A DNA stretch of 64,000 nucleotides, from NCBI GenBank assembly GCA_900546415.1, contig URCY01000001.1, positions 36,410 to 100,409 on the forward strand, read 5' to 3'. Below, piece by piece: positions 1-11,243 of the stretch (the stretch's first letter is position 1; each line of letters begins with the position of its first letter). A program made the translations under genes and the position numbers. This stretch comes from an uncultured Eubacteriales bacterium. GTDB taxonomy: Bacteria; Bacillota; Clostridia; Oscillospirales; Oscillospiraceae. The notes under the pieces were generated by a model. The model saw only the letters and a list, made by a program, of their open reading frames with translations. It was not told the DNA's origin and searched no databases.

Positions 1-1055
<1,055 letters not shown>

Positions 1056-1078
1056 ATAAGAAGGGGAGGACGACAGCT

Positions 1079-2197
1079 ATGAGCACAATGGGTCTCATTT
1101 TTGCGAATATCTATGACAGCTCCCTCGGTGAGCTGACCAACAAGCGCACAATGGCCTCGCTGCCCTATGCGGGGCGCTATCGCCAGATCGACTTTCCGCT
1201 TTCCAACATGACCAATGCCGGCATCCGCCACATCGGCATCATCACCAAATATAACTATCAGTCGCTGATGAACCATATCAGCTCCGGTCAGGAGTGGGAT
1301 CTCGATCTCGGCGAAGGCGGTCTGGAGTTCCTGACGCCCTATGCCATGGGGCATAACGGCTCCTACCGCGGCAAGCTCGAGGCGATCGACTCGGCCAGCG
1401 ACGTCCTGAGAAACTCCAAGGAGGACTATGTTGTCCTGTCCGACAGCGGCGTCATCTGCGCGATGGACTTCAACGAGATCGTGCGCAGACACGTCGAGTC
1501 CGGCGCGGACGTCTCCGTGATCGTTAAGAAGGGCGTCTGCAACGGGGAGAAGCAGCTCGACATGGCCGTCAAGATCGACGAGGACGGGACGGTCACGGAC
1601 ATCGCCTGCGACTATCGCGCCGAGAGCGGCTATCTTGCTTCAATGGGCATCTTCGTCATCAGCCGCGAGCTGCTGATCCGTGAGGCGACCAACGCCGTGG
1701 CGCATAACCGCTATCATTTCGAGCGCGATCTCGTGATGCACGGCTTCGCCGAGACGGGCATGAAAATCAAGGCGCACATCTTTGAGGGCGTGGCGCTCTT
1801 CAACGAAAGCCCGACCGAATTCTTCCGCAACAATCTGGCGCTGCTCGATCCGCAGATCCGCCACGGCCTGTTCGGCCGCCCGAATCTGACGATCTATACC
1901 CGCGTGCGCGACGAGGTCCCGGCCTATTACGGCGCGCATTCCGAGATCGACGACTGCATCGTCGCCGACGGCTGCAAGCTCGAGGGCAATGCGGATCATT
2001 CCGTGCTTTTCCGCGGCGTGCAGCTCTGCAAGAATGCCAACGTGAAAAACTGCGTCATTTTGCAGGACTGCGTGATCGGCGAGGGCGTCGAGCTGGAATA
2101 TGTCATTCTGGATAAAGAGGTCGTGATCCACGCGGGCGGTGTCTTCCGCGGCACGCCCAACCACCCGATGATCTTCAAAAAAGGAGAGATCGTATGA
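1079..2197 (+). CDS. glgD: GlgD, regulatory-type glucose-1-phosphate adenylyltransferase subunit
   Basis: 372 residues, a GlgC paralogue that in Firmicutes pairs with GlgC and stimulates it. The start is supported by an AGGGGAGGA ribosome binding site at about 1063. The N-terminus (MGLIFANIYDSSLGELT) is typical of GlgD, and the usual sugar-nucleotide binding loop is altered relative to GlgC (VVLSDSGVICAMD in place of SGDHIYKMD), consistent with a weakly catalytic subunit. The C-terminus again carries a hexapeptide beta-helix. It overlaps glgA by ATGA, so the two are translationally coupled. Confidence 0.95.
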   Translation: MSTMGLIFANIYDSSLGELTNKRTMASLPYAGRYRQIDFPLSNMTNAGIRHIGIITKYNYQSLMNHISSGQEWDLDLGEGGLEFLTPYAMGHNGSYRGKLEAIDSASDVLRNSKEDYVVLSDSGVICAMDFNEIVRRHVESGADVSVIVKKGVCNGEKQLDMAVKIDEDGTVTDIACDYRAESGYLASMGIFVISRELLIREATNAVAHNRYHFERDLVMHGFAETGMKIKAHIFEGVALFNESPTEFFRNNLALLDPQIRHGLFGRPNLTIYTRVRDEVPAYYGAHSEIDDCIVADGCKLEGNADHSVLFRGVQLCKNANVKNCVILQDCVIGEGVELEYVILDKEVVIHAGGVFRGTPNHPMIFKKGEIV

Positions 2198-3624
2198 GAA
2201 TCGCAATGCTCGCCTCGGAGGCGGCACCTTATGTCAAGACCGGCGGCCTCGGCGACGTGATGCAGGCGCTGCCTGCGGAGCTGGCCAAGCTGCCCGGCAA
2301 CGAGCTTGCGCTCTTCCTGCCGTATTACAAGCGCGTCAAGGAGAATCCGAACGTCGCGGTCGATTACGTCGGCTCGTTCCACATGGAGCTGGCGTGGCGC
2401 GACTGCTACGTCGGTATCATGAAGCTGCGCACCGGCAGCGACGGGCTGAACGTCTATTTCATTGACAACAACGACTATTTCGGCAACCGCTGGACGGTCT
2501 ACGGCGACTTTGACGACGGCGAGCGCTTTGCCTATTTCTGCAAGGCGGCCATGGCGGCGATGTACTTCCTCGATTTCAAGCCCGACATCCTGCACTGCCA
2601 CGACTGGCAGAGCGCCATGGGCGTGGTCTACTGCCGCGCGCTTTATAACCAGTGGTGCCCTTATGTCAAGACGGTTTTCACGATCCACAACGTGGAATAT
2701 CAGGGCTGGGCGGAATCGTCCTTCTTCGACAACACCCTCGGCCTGCCCGAGGAATACCGCGGCCGCATGACCTTCGACGGCGCGATCAACATGATGAAGG
2801 GCGCGATCGTCACGGCCGACATCGTCACGACCGTCTCGCAGACCTATGCCAACGAGCTGCGCTATCCGTATTACGCCCACAGACTCGACGGCGTGCTGCG
2901 CGAGGCGTGGGTCTGGGGCATCACGAACGGCATCGACACGAATGTCTTCAACCCCGAGACCGATCCGGCGCTCGCGCACCATTACAGCGCGGACAACATG
3001 CTCGGAAAATGGGAAAATAAGAAGGAGCTGCGCGGCGAGCTGGGTCTGCGCACCGATACCGACGCGCCGATCCTTGCAATGGTCACGCGCCTCGCCGGTC
3101 ACAAGGGCATTGACCTGCTCTGCTACATTGCACGGCGTCTGCTCGAGCACGAGGTGCAGCTGGTCATCGTCGGCACGGGCGAGAAGCAGTATGAATATGC
3201 CCTGAGCGCGCTGGCGCGGGATTATCCCGGCAAGGTGTCGGTCAATCTGCGCTTCGATCCGGCGTTTGCCTCGCGCGTCTATGCCGGCTCGGATATTTAT
3301 CTGATGCCGTCGAAGTCCGAGCCGTGCGGCCTGTCACAGCTCATCGCGATGCACTACGGCACGGTTCCCGTCGTCGCCTCGACCGGCGGCCTGCGCGACA
3401 CCGTCCCGCCGTATAACCACGAGAATGAGGAGGGCAGAGGCTTCACCTTCCAGTCCTACAACGCCGACGATTTCCTCGGCGCGATCGACCGCGCCATCGG
3501 GCTGTATTTCGGCAACCGCGACAAGTGGAACCGGCTTGCGCAGAACGATATGCGCTGCGACGTGAGCTGGAGACTCCCGGCGCAGGAATATCAGCGGCTC
3601 TACCACGAGGTCCGCGCAAAATAA
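2194..3624 (+). CDS. glgA: Glycogen synthase GlgA (GT5)
   Basis: 476 residues, the usual length. It transfers glucose from ADP-glucose to the growing alpha-1,4-glucan. The N-terminal KTGGLGDV loop binds ADP-glucose, HDWQ follows at about residue 140, and the C-terminal Rossmann domain has SKSEPCGLSQL with the family glutamate and STGGLRDTV. The ATG lies inside the glgD stop (ATGA), with AAGGAGAG just upstream. It is co-directional with glgC, glgD and glgP. Confidence 0.97.
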   Translation: MRIAMLASEAAPYVKTGGLGDVMQALPAELAKLPGNELALFLPYYKRVKENPNVAVDYVGSFHMELAWRDCYVGIMKLRTGSDGLNVYFIDNNDYFGNRWTVYGDFDDGERFAYFCKAAMAAMYFLDFKPDILHCHDWQSAMGVVYCRALYNQWCPYVKTVFTIHNVEYQGWAESSFFDNTLGLPEEYRGRMTFDGAINMMKGAIVTADIVTTVSQTYANELRYPYYAHRLDGVLREAWVWGITNGIDTNVFNPETDPALAHHYSADNMLGKWENKKELRGELGLRTDTDAPILAMVTRLAGHKGIDLLCYIARRLLEHEVQLVIVGTGEKQYEYALSALARDYPGKVSVNLRFDPAFASRVYAGSDIYLMPSKSEPCGLSQLIAMHYGTVPVVASTGGLRDTVPPYNHENEEGRGFTFQSYNADDFLGAIDRAIGLYFGNRDKWNRLAQNDMRCDVSWRLPAQEYQRLYHEVRAK

Positions 3625-3675
3625 AGAAAAACACATATACTATATAAAAAGATTAATCAAACACTAGGAGGCCCC

Positions 3676-6102
3676 ATGAAAACACCCAAGCAAACCAAAC
3701 TGAACACCACCGAGCCCAAGCGCGAGCTGAACGAGTCTGTGCGCCGCCTTTTCGGCTGTGAGCTGGAGGTCGCTACGGAGAAGCAGGTCTACCGCGCGCT
3801 GTGCACGCTCGTGCGCGAAAAGCTGACCGAGCAGAACCGCCTCTTCAACCGTGACAACGCGGCCAAGGAGCGCAAGGAAGTCTATTATATGTCCATGGAA
3901 TTCCTTGTCGGCACGAGCCTGCATAACAATCTGTTCAATCTCGGCATTGAGGAGCAGTACCGCGAGGCGCTGCACGAGGTCGGCTTCGATCTTGACGCGC
4001 TTTATAAAATGGAGCCGGACGCCGGCCTCGGCAACGGCGGCCTCGGCCGTCTTGCCTCGTGCTATATGGACGCGGCGACCGGCATGGCGCTGCCCGTGAC
4101 CGGTTATTCCATCCGCTATGAGTTCGGCATTTTCCGCCAGAAGATCGTCGACGGCTGGCAGATGGAATTCCCCGACACATGGCTCGACATGGGCGACGTC
4201 TGGCTGCGCACGCGCGAGGACGACGCCGTCGAGGTCAAGTTCGGCGGCGAGGTGCGCGAGTGGGTCGACGAGATGGGTCGCTTCAAGGTCGCGCAGGTCG
4301 GCTATAACTCCGTTATTGCCGTGCCGCACGATATGTTCATCTCCGGCTATGGCAGCAAGGCGTCCAACCGCCTGATTCTCTGGAGCGCCAAGCTGCCGCA
4401 GAGCTTCGATATGGCCGCGTTCTCCCGCGGCGATTATGTCCGCGCGCTCGAGCGCAACGCCATGGCAGAGACGATCTCCAAGGTGCTCTACCCGGCCGAC
4501 GACCACATTCAGGGCAAGCGTCTGCGCCTGAAGCAGCAGTATCTGCTGGTTTCGGCCTCTCTGCAATCCATCCTCAAGCGCCACTATAAAAAATATCGCA
4601 CCTATGAAAATCTGGCCGACAAGGTCGCCATCCATATCAACGACACCCACCCGGCGCTCTGCGTGCCGGAGCTGATGCGTCTGCTGATCGACGAGCATGA
4701 CTTCTCTTGGGACGCCGCGTGGGACATCTGCTGCCGCACCCTGTCCTACACGAACCACACCGTCATGAGCGAGGCGCTCGAGCGCTGGAACGTCGACCTG
4801 TTCCGCGAGCAGCTTCCGCGCGTGTACTCCATCTGCGTGGAGATCAACCGCCGCCTGATCGACCAGCTCAGCCGCGACTACCCGAACGACTGGGGCAAGA
4901 TCAACTATATGGCCGTCATTGCCAACAACGAGATCCGCATGGCGAACCTCTGCCTGGCCTGCTGCCACAAGATCAACGGCGTCAGCAAGCTGCACACCGA
5001 GATCCTCCGCAACGGCATCTTCCGCGACTACTGCAACCTCACGCCCGACCGCTTCATCAATGTTACCAACGGCATCGCCTATCGCCGCTGGCTGGCGCAG
5101 TCCAATCCGCTGCTGACCGAGTACCTCAAGACCCTCATCGGCGACGGCTTCCTGCGCGACGCCAACGAGCTGGAGAAGCTCATGGCCTACCGCAATAACG
5201 AGGAAGTGCTCGAGAACCTCATGGCCATCAAGCGCAAGAACAAGGAGCGCCTTGCCGCGCTGATCGCCGACCGCAACGGCGTCCGCGTCGATCCGGATTC
5301 GATCTTCGACATCCAGATCAAGCGCCTACACGAGTACAAGCGCCAGCTGCTCAATGTGCTGCACATCCTCTATCAGTATTGCCAGCTCAAGGATCACCCC
5401 GACATGCCGTTCGTGCCGCACACCTATATCTTCGCGGCCAAGGCCTCCGCGGGCTATATCCGCGCCAAGCAGACCATCAGCCTGATCGTCGCGGCCTCCA
5501 AGCTCATCAACAACGACCCCGACGTCCGCAACAAGCTGAAGGTCGTCTTCATTGAGGATTACAAGGTCTCGCTGGCCGAGATCATCATCCCGGCCGCCGA
5601 TATTTCCGAGCAGATCTCCGTCGCGGGCAAGGAGGCCTCCGGCACGGGCAACATGAAGCTGATGATCAACGGCGCTGTGACCCTCGGCACGCTCGACGGC
5701 GCGAACGTCGAGATCCACGAGCAGGTCGGTGACGAGAACATCTTCCTCTTCGGCCTGAAGGCCAACGAGGTCGACGAGCTTTGGCAGAAGGGCTATAACC
5801 CCAACGACTTTATGACGCCCGAGCTTCAGCGCGTGTTCGATATGCTCACGAGCGGCGTGCTCGGCCAGCACTACGACGATCTGGTCGCCAGCCTGCTGAC
5901 CAACCGCTTCGGCGTGGCCGATCCGTATATGACCGTGGCCGATTTCAACGATTATTGCCGCGAGCAGGAGGTCGTCGCAAAGACCTACACCGATCGCCGC
6001 AAATTCGCCGAAATGTCGCTGGTCAACATTGCCAAGGCCGGCATCTTCTCCTCGGACCGCTCCGTCCGCGAATACGCCGACAAGATCTGGGATCTGAAGT
6101 AA
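3676..6102 (+). CDS. glgP: Glycogen/maltodextrin phosphorylase GlgP (GT35)
   Basis: 808 residues, the usual length. It releases glucose-1-phosphate from the non-reducing ends of glycogen. The pyridoxal-phosphate site EASGTGNMKLMINGA is intact, with the cofactor lysine at residue 661. The glycine-rich substrate region (AGLGNGGLGRLA) and the RIHEYKRQ-like segment (IKRLHEYKRQ) are present. The ribosome binding site is AGGAGG at 3666. It lies 51 bp after glgA, so synthesis and breakdown of the store share an operon. Confidence 0.97.
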   Translation: MKTPKQTKLNTTEPKRELNESVRRLFGCELEVATEKQVYRALCTLVREKLTEQNRLFNRDNAAKERKEVYYMSMEFLVGTSLHNNLFNLGIEEQYREALHEVGFDLDALYKMEPDAGLGNGGLGRLASCYMDAATGMALPVTGYSIRYEFGIFRQKIVDGWQMEFPDTWLDMGDVWLRTREDDAVEVKFGGEVREWVDEMGRFKVAQVGYNSVIAVPHDMFISGYGSKASNRLILWSAKLPQSFDMAAFSRGDYVRALERNAMAETISKVLYPADDHIQGKRLRLKQQYLLVSASLQSILKRHYKKYRTYENLADKVAIHINDTHPALCVPELMRLLIDEHDFSWDAAWDICCRTLSYTNHTVMSEALERWNVDLFREQLPRVYSICVEINRRLIDQLSRDYPNDWGKINYMAVIANNEIRMANLCLACCHKINGVSKLHTEILRNGIFRDYCNLTPDRFINVTNGIAYRRWLAQSNPLLTEYLKTLIGDGFLRDANELEKLMAYRNNEEVLENLMAIKRKNKERLAALIADRNGVRVDPDSIFDIQIKRLHEYKRQLLNVLHILYQYCQLKDHPDMPFVPHTYIFAAKASAGYIRAKQTISLIVAASKLINNDPDVRNKLKVVFIEDYKVSLAEIIIPAADISEQISVAGKEASGTGNMKLMINGAVTLGTLDGANVEIHEQVGDENIFLFGLKANEVDELWQKGYNPNDFMTPELQRVFDMLTSGVLGQHYDDLVASLLTNRFGVADPYMTVADFNDYCREQEVVAKTYTDRRKFAEMSLVNIAKAGIFSSDRSVREYADKIWDLK

Positions 6103-6105
6103 CAC

Positions 6106-7953
6106 ATGGATCGGATCTTATTCAACAGCCGAGATCCGCAGCACAAAACCCCGTTCGGAACCGTCCGAACGGGGGACTGCTGCGTTTTACGTCTGCTCAC
6201 GCCGCACGTCAGCGGCGCCACGGGCGTGACCCTGATGCTGGAAGACTGCGACGAGCAGCCCCTGCGTGAGCTGCCCTTCGTGCCGGAGTCCGAGGACGCC
6301 GACGTCCGCTGGTGGCGCTGCGAATTCTCGCTTCCGCGCGGCCTGTATTTTTACTGGTTCCGCGTGGAGAAGGCCGGCGGCTCGTTCCGCCTGTTCCGGC
6401 AGGGGGAGCAGACCAACATGGAGTCCGGCGAGAAGTGGCAGCTCAGCTTCGTGCCCGCTGACCACACGATCCCGGACTTCGCCTGCGGTGCAGTCATGTA
6501 TCAGATCATGCCGGACCGCTTCTGGCAGTCCGGTGAATGCGACCTGAGCGAGAAGCTGCGTCCGTTTTCCGTCCACGCGAGCCACGCCGAGCAGCCGTGC
6601 TATACCGCCGACGCCGGGGGCAACTGGTGCGGCGATTTTTACGGCGGCAATCTGCGCGGCATTCAGGAAAAGCTGCCCTATCTGCGGGAGCTGGGCGTCG
6701 GGATACTATATTTAAATCCCGTTTTCATGGCCTATTCCAACCACCGCTACGACACTGCGGATTATAAGCGCGTCGACCCGATGCTCGGCACGGAGGACGA
6801 CTTCCGCGCCCTCTGCGACGCGGCGCACGAAAACGGAATGCGCGTGATCCTGGACGGCGTGTTCTCCCACACCGGCAGCAACAGTGTCTATTTTGACGCG
6901 AAGCACATCTTCGGCCACGGCGCGGTGTCCGATCCGGCCTCGCCCTACCGCGAGTGGTATCACTTCCGCCATTACCCGGACAGCTACGACTGCTGGTGGA
7001 ACATGCCGACTCTGCCGAATGTCGAGGAGCTGACGCCGAGCTATGTCAACTATATCATAGAGGATGAGGATTCCGTGATCGCCCACTGGCTGCGGCTGGG
7101 CGCCGACGGCTACCGGCTCGACGTGGTCGACGAGCTGCCCGACGAATTCGTCGCGAAGCTCAAGCGCAGGATGCGCGCCGTCAAGCCGGAGTCCATCCTG
7201 CTCGGCGAGGTCTGGGAGGATGCGTCGAATAAGCGCGCCTACGGCGTTTCGCGGCGCTATTTTGTCGATGCGGAGCTGGATTCCGTGATGAATTACCCAT
7301 GGCGCAAGGCCATTTTGGCGTTTGCAAAGGGTGAGGACGACGGTACGGGCTTCGGCGAGGCCGTCATGACCATCGCCGAGCATTATCCGCCGCAGGTGCT
7401 CAACAGTGTGATGAACCTGCTCGGAAGCCACGACACGACGCGCCTGCTGACGGAGCTTTCCGGCGTGCAGGCCAACAGCCGGGAGGAGAAAACGGCCGTG
7501 CGGCTCACGGAGGAGCAGCGCAGACCGGCGATCGAGCGCGAGCGTCTTGCGGCCTTCCTGCAATTCACGCTCCCGGGCATTCCGAGTATTTATTACGGAG
7601 ACGAGGTCGGCATGGAGGGCTTTGACGACCCGTTCTGCCGCGCGTTTTACGATTGGGAGAACGGCGACGAGGCGCTGCGCGCCTACTATCGCGGCCTGAG
7701 CCGCCTGCGCAACGAGTCGGAGGCGCTGCGCCGGGGCACGGTGCGTGTGCTCGAGGCCGGGCGGGGGAGAATTGCCTTCCTGCGCGAGACGGCGGAGCAA
7801 AAAGCGACGGTTTTCGTCAACTGTACCGACAAAAGCTGGCAGCTTCCGGACGGCTATGCCCGCTTCGGCTGCACAATGTGTGTCGACAGGGAGAAAAATA
7901 CCTTGCTTCCGGGCGGCTTTTGTGTGCTATTTTCCCAAAAAAGCGCGGAATGA
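6106..7953 (+). CDS. GH13 alpha-glucan hydrolase (neopullulanase/cyclomaltodextrinase/maltogenic type)
   Basis: 615 residues, starting 3 bp after the glgP stop. An N-terminal beta-sandwich of about 140 residues precedes the catalytic barrel, as in neopullulanase and maltodextrin glucosidase. The four GH13 regions are seen: DGVFSHTG, DGYRLDVVDE (nucleophile Asp339), LGEVWED (acid/base Glu368) and LLGSHDTTR (Asp443). PYREWYHFRHYPDSYDCWW is typical of the cyclodextrin/pullulan-degrading subfamily. There is no signal peptide, so it is cytoplasmic and probably trims limit dextrins left by GlgP. The exact linkage specificity cannot be read from sequence. Confidence 0.9.
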   Translation: MDRILFNSRDPQHKTPFGTVRTGDCCVLRLLTPHVSGATGVTLMLEDCDEQPLRELPFVPESEDADVRWWRCEFSLPRGLYFYWFRVEKAGGSFRLFRQGEQTNMESGEKWQLSFVPADHTIPDFACGAVMYQIMPDRFWQSGECDLSEKLRPFSVHASHAEQPCYTADAGGNWCGDFYGGNLRGIQEKLPYLRELGVGILYLNPVFMAYSNHRYDTADYKRVDPMLGTEDDFRALCDAAHENGMRVILDGVFSHTGSNSVYFDAKHIFGHGAVSDPASPYREWYHFRHYPDSYDCWWNMPTLPNVEELTPSYVNYIIEDEDSVIAHWLRLGADGYRLDVVDELPDEFVAKLKRRMRAVKPESILLGEVWEDASNKRAYGVSRRYFVDAELDSVMNYPWRKAILAFAKGEDDGTGFGEAVMTIAEHYPPQVLNSVMNLLGSHDTTRLLTELSGVQANSREEKTAVRLTEEQRRPAIERERLAAFLQFTLPGIPSIYYGDEVGMEGFDDPFCRAFYDWENGDEALRAYYRGLSRLRNESEALRRGTVRVLEAGRGRIAFLRETAEQKATVFVNCTDKSWQLPDGYARFGCTMCVDREKNTLLPGGFCVLFSQKSAE

Positions 7954-8073
7954 CCGGATGCCTTTGCGTCCGCGAAAAACGCTTGTCTTTCCCGGACGTG
8001 CACGGTTTTTAACACTCTAAAGCCGAAAAGTGGCGAAAAACTGGCAATAATTGTATGAATATGCAAGAAACGG

Positions 8074-8110
8074 CGGCTGTTTTCCAGCGGGGAAGACAGC
8101 CGTTGTTTTC
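8074..8110 (+). terminator. Intrinsic terminator after the glycogen operon
   Basis: CGGCTGTTTTCC pairs with GGGAAGACAGCCG across a short loop and is followed by TTGTTTTC. It lies 120 bp after the GH13 stop. The rest of 7954-8154 shows no gene. Confidence 0.7.
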
Positions 8111-8154
8111 TGCAAAATCCATGGATTCCGACCGCTTTTTGCTGCGTTTTTGTG

Positions 8155-8183
8155 TTGACAATTTTCAATCAGTATGCTATAAT
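8155..8183 (+). promoter_or_regulatory. Consensus sigma-A promoter
   Basis: TTGACA at 8155-8160 and TATAAT at 8178-8183 are both perfect, with a 17-nt spacer. Transcription would start near 8190 and drive the membrane protein at 8235 and possibly the oligopeptide transporter. Confidence 0.9.
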
Positions 8184-8234
8184 TCAGAAAACTAAAAAGG
8201 GCAATAGTTTGATGAAAACACGGGGGTTCAATGC

Positions 8235-8771
8235 ATGATTCGGAAAAAATATTCCCGCGATTATCAGACGGAAACGGTGCTCATCAAGGGCGGCAAAAAA
8301 ACCGTCGTCTCCTACACCGGCCCGTATTACCGCTTCGCAGCGCCCGAGGCAACCGTGAAGCGGATGAAGGCGGTCTTTTCCGTCCTGTCTGTCCTTTCCA
8401 CCGGCGTTTGGCTTGCAATGCTGCTGCAAAATGTGCGGCTTCAGGCGCGCAGCTGGATGCTCCTGTTTCCGCTGGTGTTCTGCACGCCCGTCGTGCTCTA
8501 TGAGCTGATGGGGCTTTGGCGGCTGCTCACGGCGAAGCAGCGCGTCACGCGCGAGCACTGCGACAAGCTCTTTGCCCGCCTCCGCGCGGTCGGCCTCATT
8601 CAGTCCGCTCTCGGCGTGCTGACGCTGGCCGGCGCGATCGCAATGACCGCCTCCAATCCCTTTTCGGCGCGCAATCTGCTGCTCTGCATCGGCGCGGCGA
8701 TCTGGGCGGGCTGCGGCGCGGCGCGGTTCGTGCTCAGCAGGCACCTGAAGATGGAGCCGGAGGAGGCATAA
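8235..8771 (+). CDS. Conserved membrane protein of unknown function
   Basis: 178 residues. After a charged N-terminus of about 45 residues (MIRKKYSRDYQTETVLIKGG) there are four hydrophobic segments at about 47-65, 75-95, 120-138 and 145-165, separated by a basic cytoplasmic loop. I do not recognise the family. It follows the consensus promoter by 50 bp and precedes the oligopeptide-binding lipoprotein by 58 bp, so co-transcription is possible. The ribosome binding site (GGGGGTT) is weak. Confidence 0.7.
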   Translation: MIRKKYSRDYQTETVLIKGGKKTVVSYTGPYYRFAAPEATVKRMKAVFSVLSVLSTGVWLAMLLQNVRLQARSWMLLFPLVFCTPVVLYELMGLWRLLTAKQRVTREHCDKLFARLRAVGLIQSALGVLTLAGAIAMTASNPFSARNLLLCIGAAIWAGCGAARFVLSRHLKMEPEEA

Positions 8772-8829
8772 ACCCGTATATCGACAGCGAAGCTGTTGCA
8801 TATAGAATATTAAATTAGGAGGAAAGAAA

Positions 8830-11139
8830 ATGAACAACAAAATCATGAAGCTCATGGCCCTCGTTCTGGCGCTTGTCATGGTCGTTTCGATGTTCGCGGG
8901 CTGCAAGAAGGCCGACGACGCAACGACCACCGAAAGCAACGACGTGACCACTGAGTCTAATGAAACCACGGAAAACAACTCTGACAAGGCTGACACGCTC
9001 GTGTTTGCGACGTCGACCTTCGGCCAGAAGTTCAGCACGTTCTTCGCCACGACGGCCTACGATATGGACGTTGTTGACCTGACCACCGGCGGACTTCTGA
9101 CGGCTGACCGCGAGGGCAACATTGTCCGCAACGGCATCGAAGGTGAGACCATCCCCTACAACGGCACGGACTACACCTACTACGGCATGGGCGATGTCGA
9201 GGTCGTCGAAAACGATGACGGCACTGTCGACTACAACCTGACCATGCGTGACGACATCGTCTTCTCCGACGGCGAGCCTGCCAACATCGACGACGTCATC
9301 TTCGGCATCTACGTCATGGCTGATCCGACCTATGACGGCTCTTCCACCATCTATGCCGTTCCGATCGAGGGCATGGATGCCTACAGAGGCGGCATGGAAG
9401 CCCTCACCAACGTCATCCTCGAGGCCGGCCCTGACGCTGTCAGCGAGCTGAGCAACAAAGAAGACACCGAGTACTTCTGGAATGCCTTCAACGCGGCCGG
9501 CGAAAAGTTCTGCCAGAGCATTGCCGACTACGTCATTGCCAACTATGGCGCTGAGGACTTCAAGTCCGCCGTTGCGATGTGGGGCTATGAGGCAGAAGAC
9601 ACTGCTACCATGTGGCAGCAGATGATCGCCAACTACGGCTACGACATCACCGACAACGGCATCAACGCAGAAGTTGCCGACAAGGACTTCTCCGAGTTCC
9701 TGAACGAAGAGCTGGGCGACAAGGCTGACATGTATGCAGCCGGCGTCTCCACCGGCGACTCCGCCGCGAACATCTCCGGCATCGAGCGTACCGGCGACTA
9801 CAGCATGACCGTTCACTGCACGAAGTTCGACGCGACGGCCATCTACAACATGAGCTTCCCGATCGCTCCGCTGCACTACTACGGCGATCCCTCTGCTTAT
9901 GACTATGAGAACAACCAGTTCGGCTTCACCAAGGGCGACCTGTCCGTCGTGAAGTCCAAGACCAGCCAGCCTCTCGGCTGCGGCCCGTACACCTTCGACA
10001 GCTATGAGAACGGCGTTGTCACCCTCGTTGCCAACCCCAACTACTTCAAGGGCGAGCCGAAGATCAAGTACATCCGCATGGTCGAGTCCGTTGACGCCGA
10101 CTACGTCCCCGGCATCCAGTCCGGCACGTTTGACCTTGCCACCCCGTCCATCAGCGCCGACACCGTGAAGGCTCTTGAGGATGGCAACAGCAACGGCGAG
10201 CTGTCCGGCGACGTCACCACCACCGCTCTGGTCGACTACCGCGGCTATGGCTATATCGGCATCAACGCCGACGTCGTCAAGGTCGGCAGCGACAGCAGCT
10301 CCGACGCCTCCAAGGATCTCCGTAAGGCTCTGATGACTGTCATGGCAATCCACCGCGACACCGTCATCGACTCCTACTACGGCGAGCGCGCTGCCGTTAT
10401 CCAGTACCCGATCTCCAACACCTCCTGGGCTGCTCCGCGTCCCACCGACGAGGGCTACGAGAACTGCTACAGCAAAGATGTTGACGGCAATCCCATCTAC
10501 ACCGACGGCATGACCGAGGAAGAGAAGTATGACGCTGCCCTGCAGGCTGCTGTCGGCTTCCTGAAGGCTGCCGGCTACACCTTCGACGACAATGGTGTTA
10601 TCACCGCTGCTCCGGAAGGTGCAGAGACCAGCTACGAAATGCTCGTCCCGGGCTCCGGCCAGGGCGACCATCCGGCCTATGGCGTGGCTCTGGCTGCCTC
10701 CGAGCAGCTGAAGACCATCGGGTTCGACCTCGTTGTCAGCGACGTGGAAGCTTCCGTCTGGAACGACTCCCTCGAGGCCAACACCGCTCAGCTGTGGTGC
10801 GCTGCATGGCAGGCAACTGCTGACCCCGATATGTATCAGGTCTACTACAGCGCGAACGCCCATGGCGAAGGCACCAACTCCAACCACTATCAGATCACCG
10901 ATAGCGAGCTGGATACCCTGATCGTCGATGCCCGCAGCAGCTCCGATAACGCTTATCGTAAGGCTACCTACAAGACCTGCTTCGACATCATCCTTGACTG
11001 GGGCGTCGAGCTGCCGCTCTATCAGCGTAAGGATTGCACCGTTGCCTCCACCGTGCGTGTCAATGTCGATACCCTCCCGAAGGATATGACTCCGTACTGG
11101 AGCTGGGATGCGGAGATCGAGACTCTCGAAATGAACTGA
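8830..11139 (+). CDS. Peptide ABC transporter substrate-binding lipoprotein (SBP family 5)
   Basis: 769 residues, longer than the usual 520-600 of OppA/DppA. A lipoprotein signal ends in SMFAGC with Cys25 as the lipidated residue, followed by a Thr/Glu-rich spacer. Family 5 features include DDIVFSDGEPANIDDVIFG and PLGCGPYTFDSYENGVVTLV. The extra length is mainly an insert at about residues 190-320. Codon use is strongly biased, as expected of an abundant surface protein. It heads the transporter, with a GC hairpin between it and the permeases. Confidence 0.93.
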   Translation: MNNKIMKLMALVLALVMVVSMFAGCKKADDATTTESNDVTTESNETTENNSDKADTLVFATSTFGQKFSTFFATTAYDMDVVDLTTGGLLTADREGNIVRNGIEGETIPYNGTDYTYYGMGDVEVVENDDGTVDYNLTMRDDIVFSDGEPANIDDVIFGIYVMADPTYDGSSTIYAVPIEGMDAYRGGMEALTNVILEAGPDAVSELSNKEDTEYFWNAFNAAGEKFCQSIADYVIANYGAEDFKSAVAMWGYEAEDTATMWQQMIANYGYDITDNGINAEVADKDFSEFLNEELGDKADMYAAGVSTGDSAANISGIERTGDYSMTVHCTKFDATAIYNMSFPIAPLHYYGDPSAYDYENNQFGFTKGDLSVVKSKTSQPLGCGPYTFDSYENGVVTLVANPNYFKGEPKIKYIRMVESVDADYVPGIQSGTFDLATPSISADTVKALEDGNSNGELSGDVTTTALVDYRGYGYIGINADVVKVGSDSSSDASKDLRKALMTVMAIHRDTVIDSYYGERAAVIQYPISNTSWAAPRPTDEGYENCYSKDVDGNPIYTDGMTEEEKYDAALQAAVGFLKAAGYTFDDNGVITAAPEGAETSYEMLVPGSGQGDHPAYGVALAASEQLKTIGFDLVVSDVEASVWNDSLEANTAQLWCAAWQATADPDMYQVYYSANAHGEGTNSNHYQITDSELDTLIVDARSSSDNAYRKATYKTCFDIILDWGVELPLYQRKDCTVASTVRVNVDTLPKDMTPYWSWDAEIETLEMN

Positions 11140-11178
11140 TTTCTGATAGAATCAGCATAAACCGCAACTGATTACGGC

Positions 11179-11210
11179 AGAAGGGGGCCGGAAACCGGCC
11201 CCCTTTTGCT
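11179..11210 (+). terminator. Hairpin between binding protein and permease genes
   Basis: GGGGGCCGG-AAA-CCGGCCCCC followed by TTTTGCTG. In transport operons such a partial terminator gives the binding protein higher expression than the membrane components and stabilises its mRNA 3' end. Confidence 0.85.
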
Positions 11211-11243
11211 GTGTTAGAGACTAAAAACAGGGTGGATTGAAAC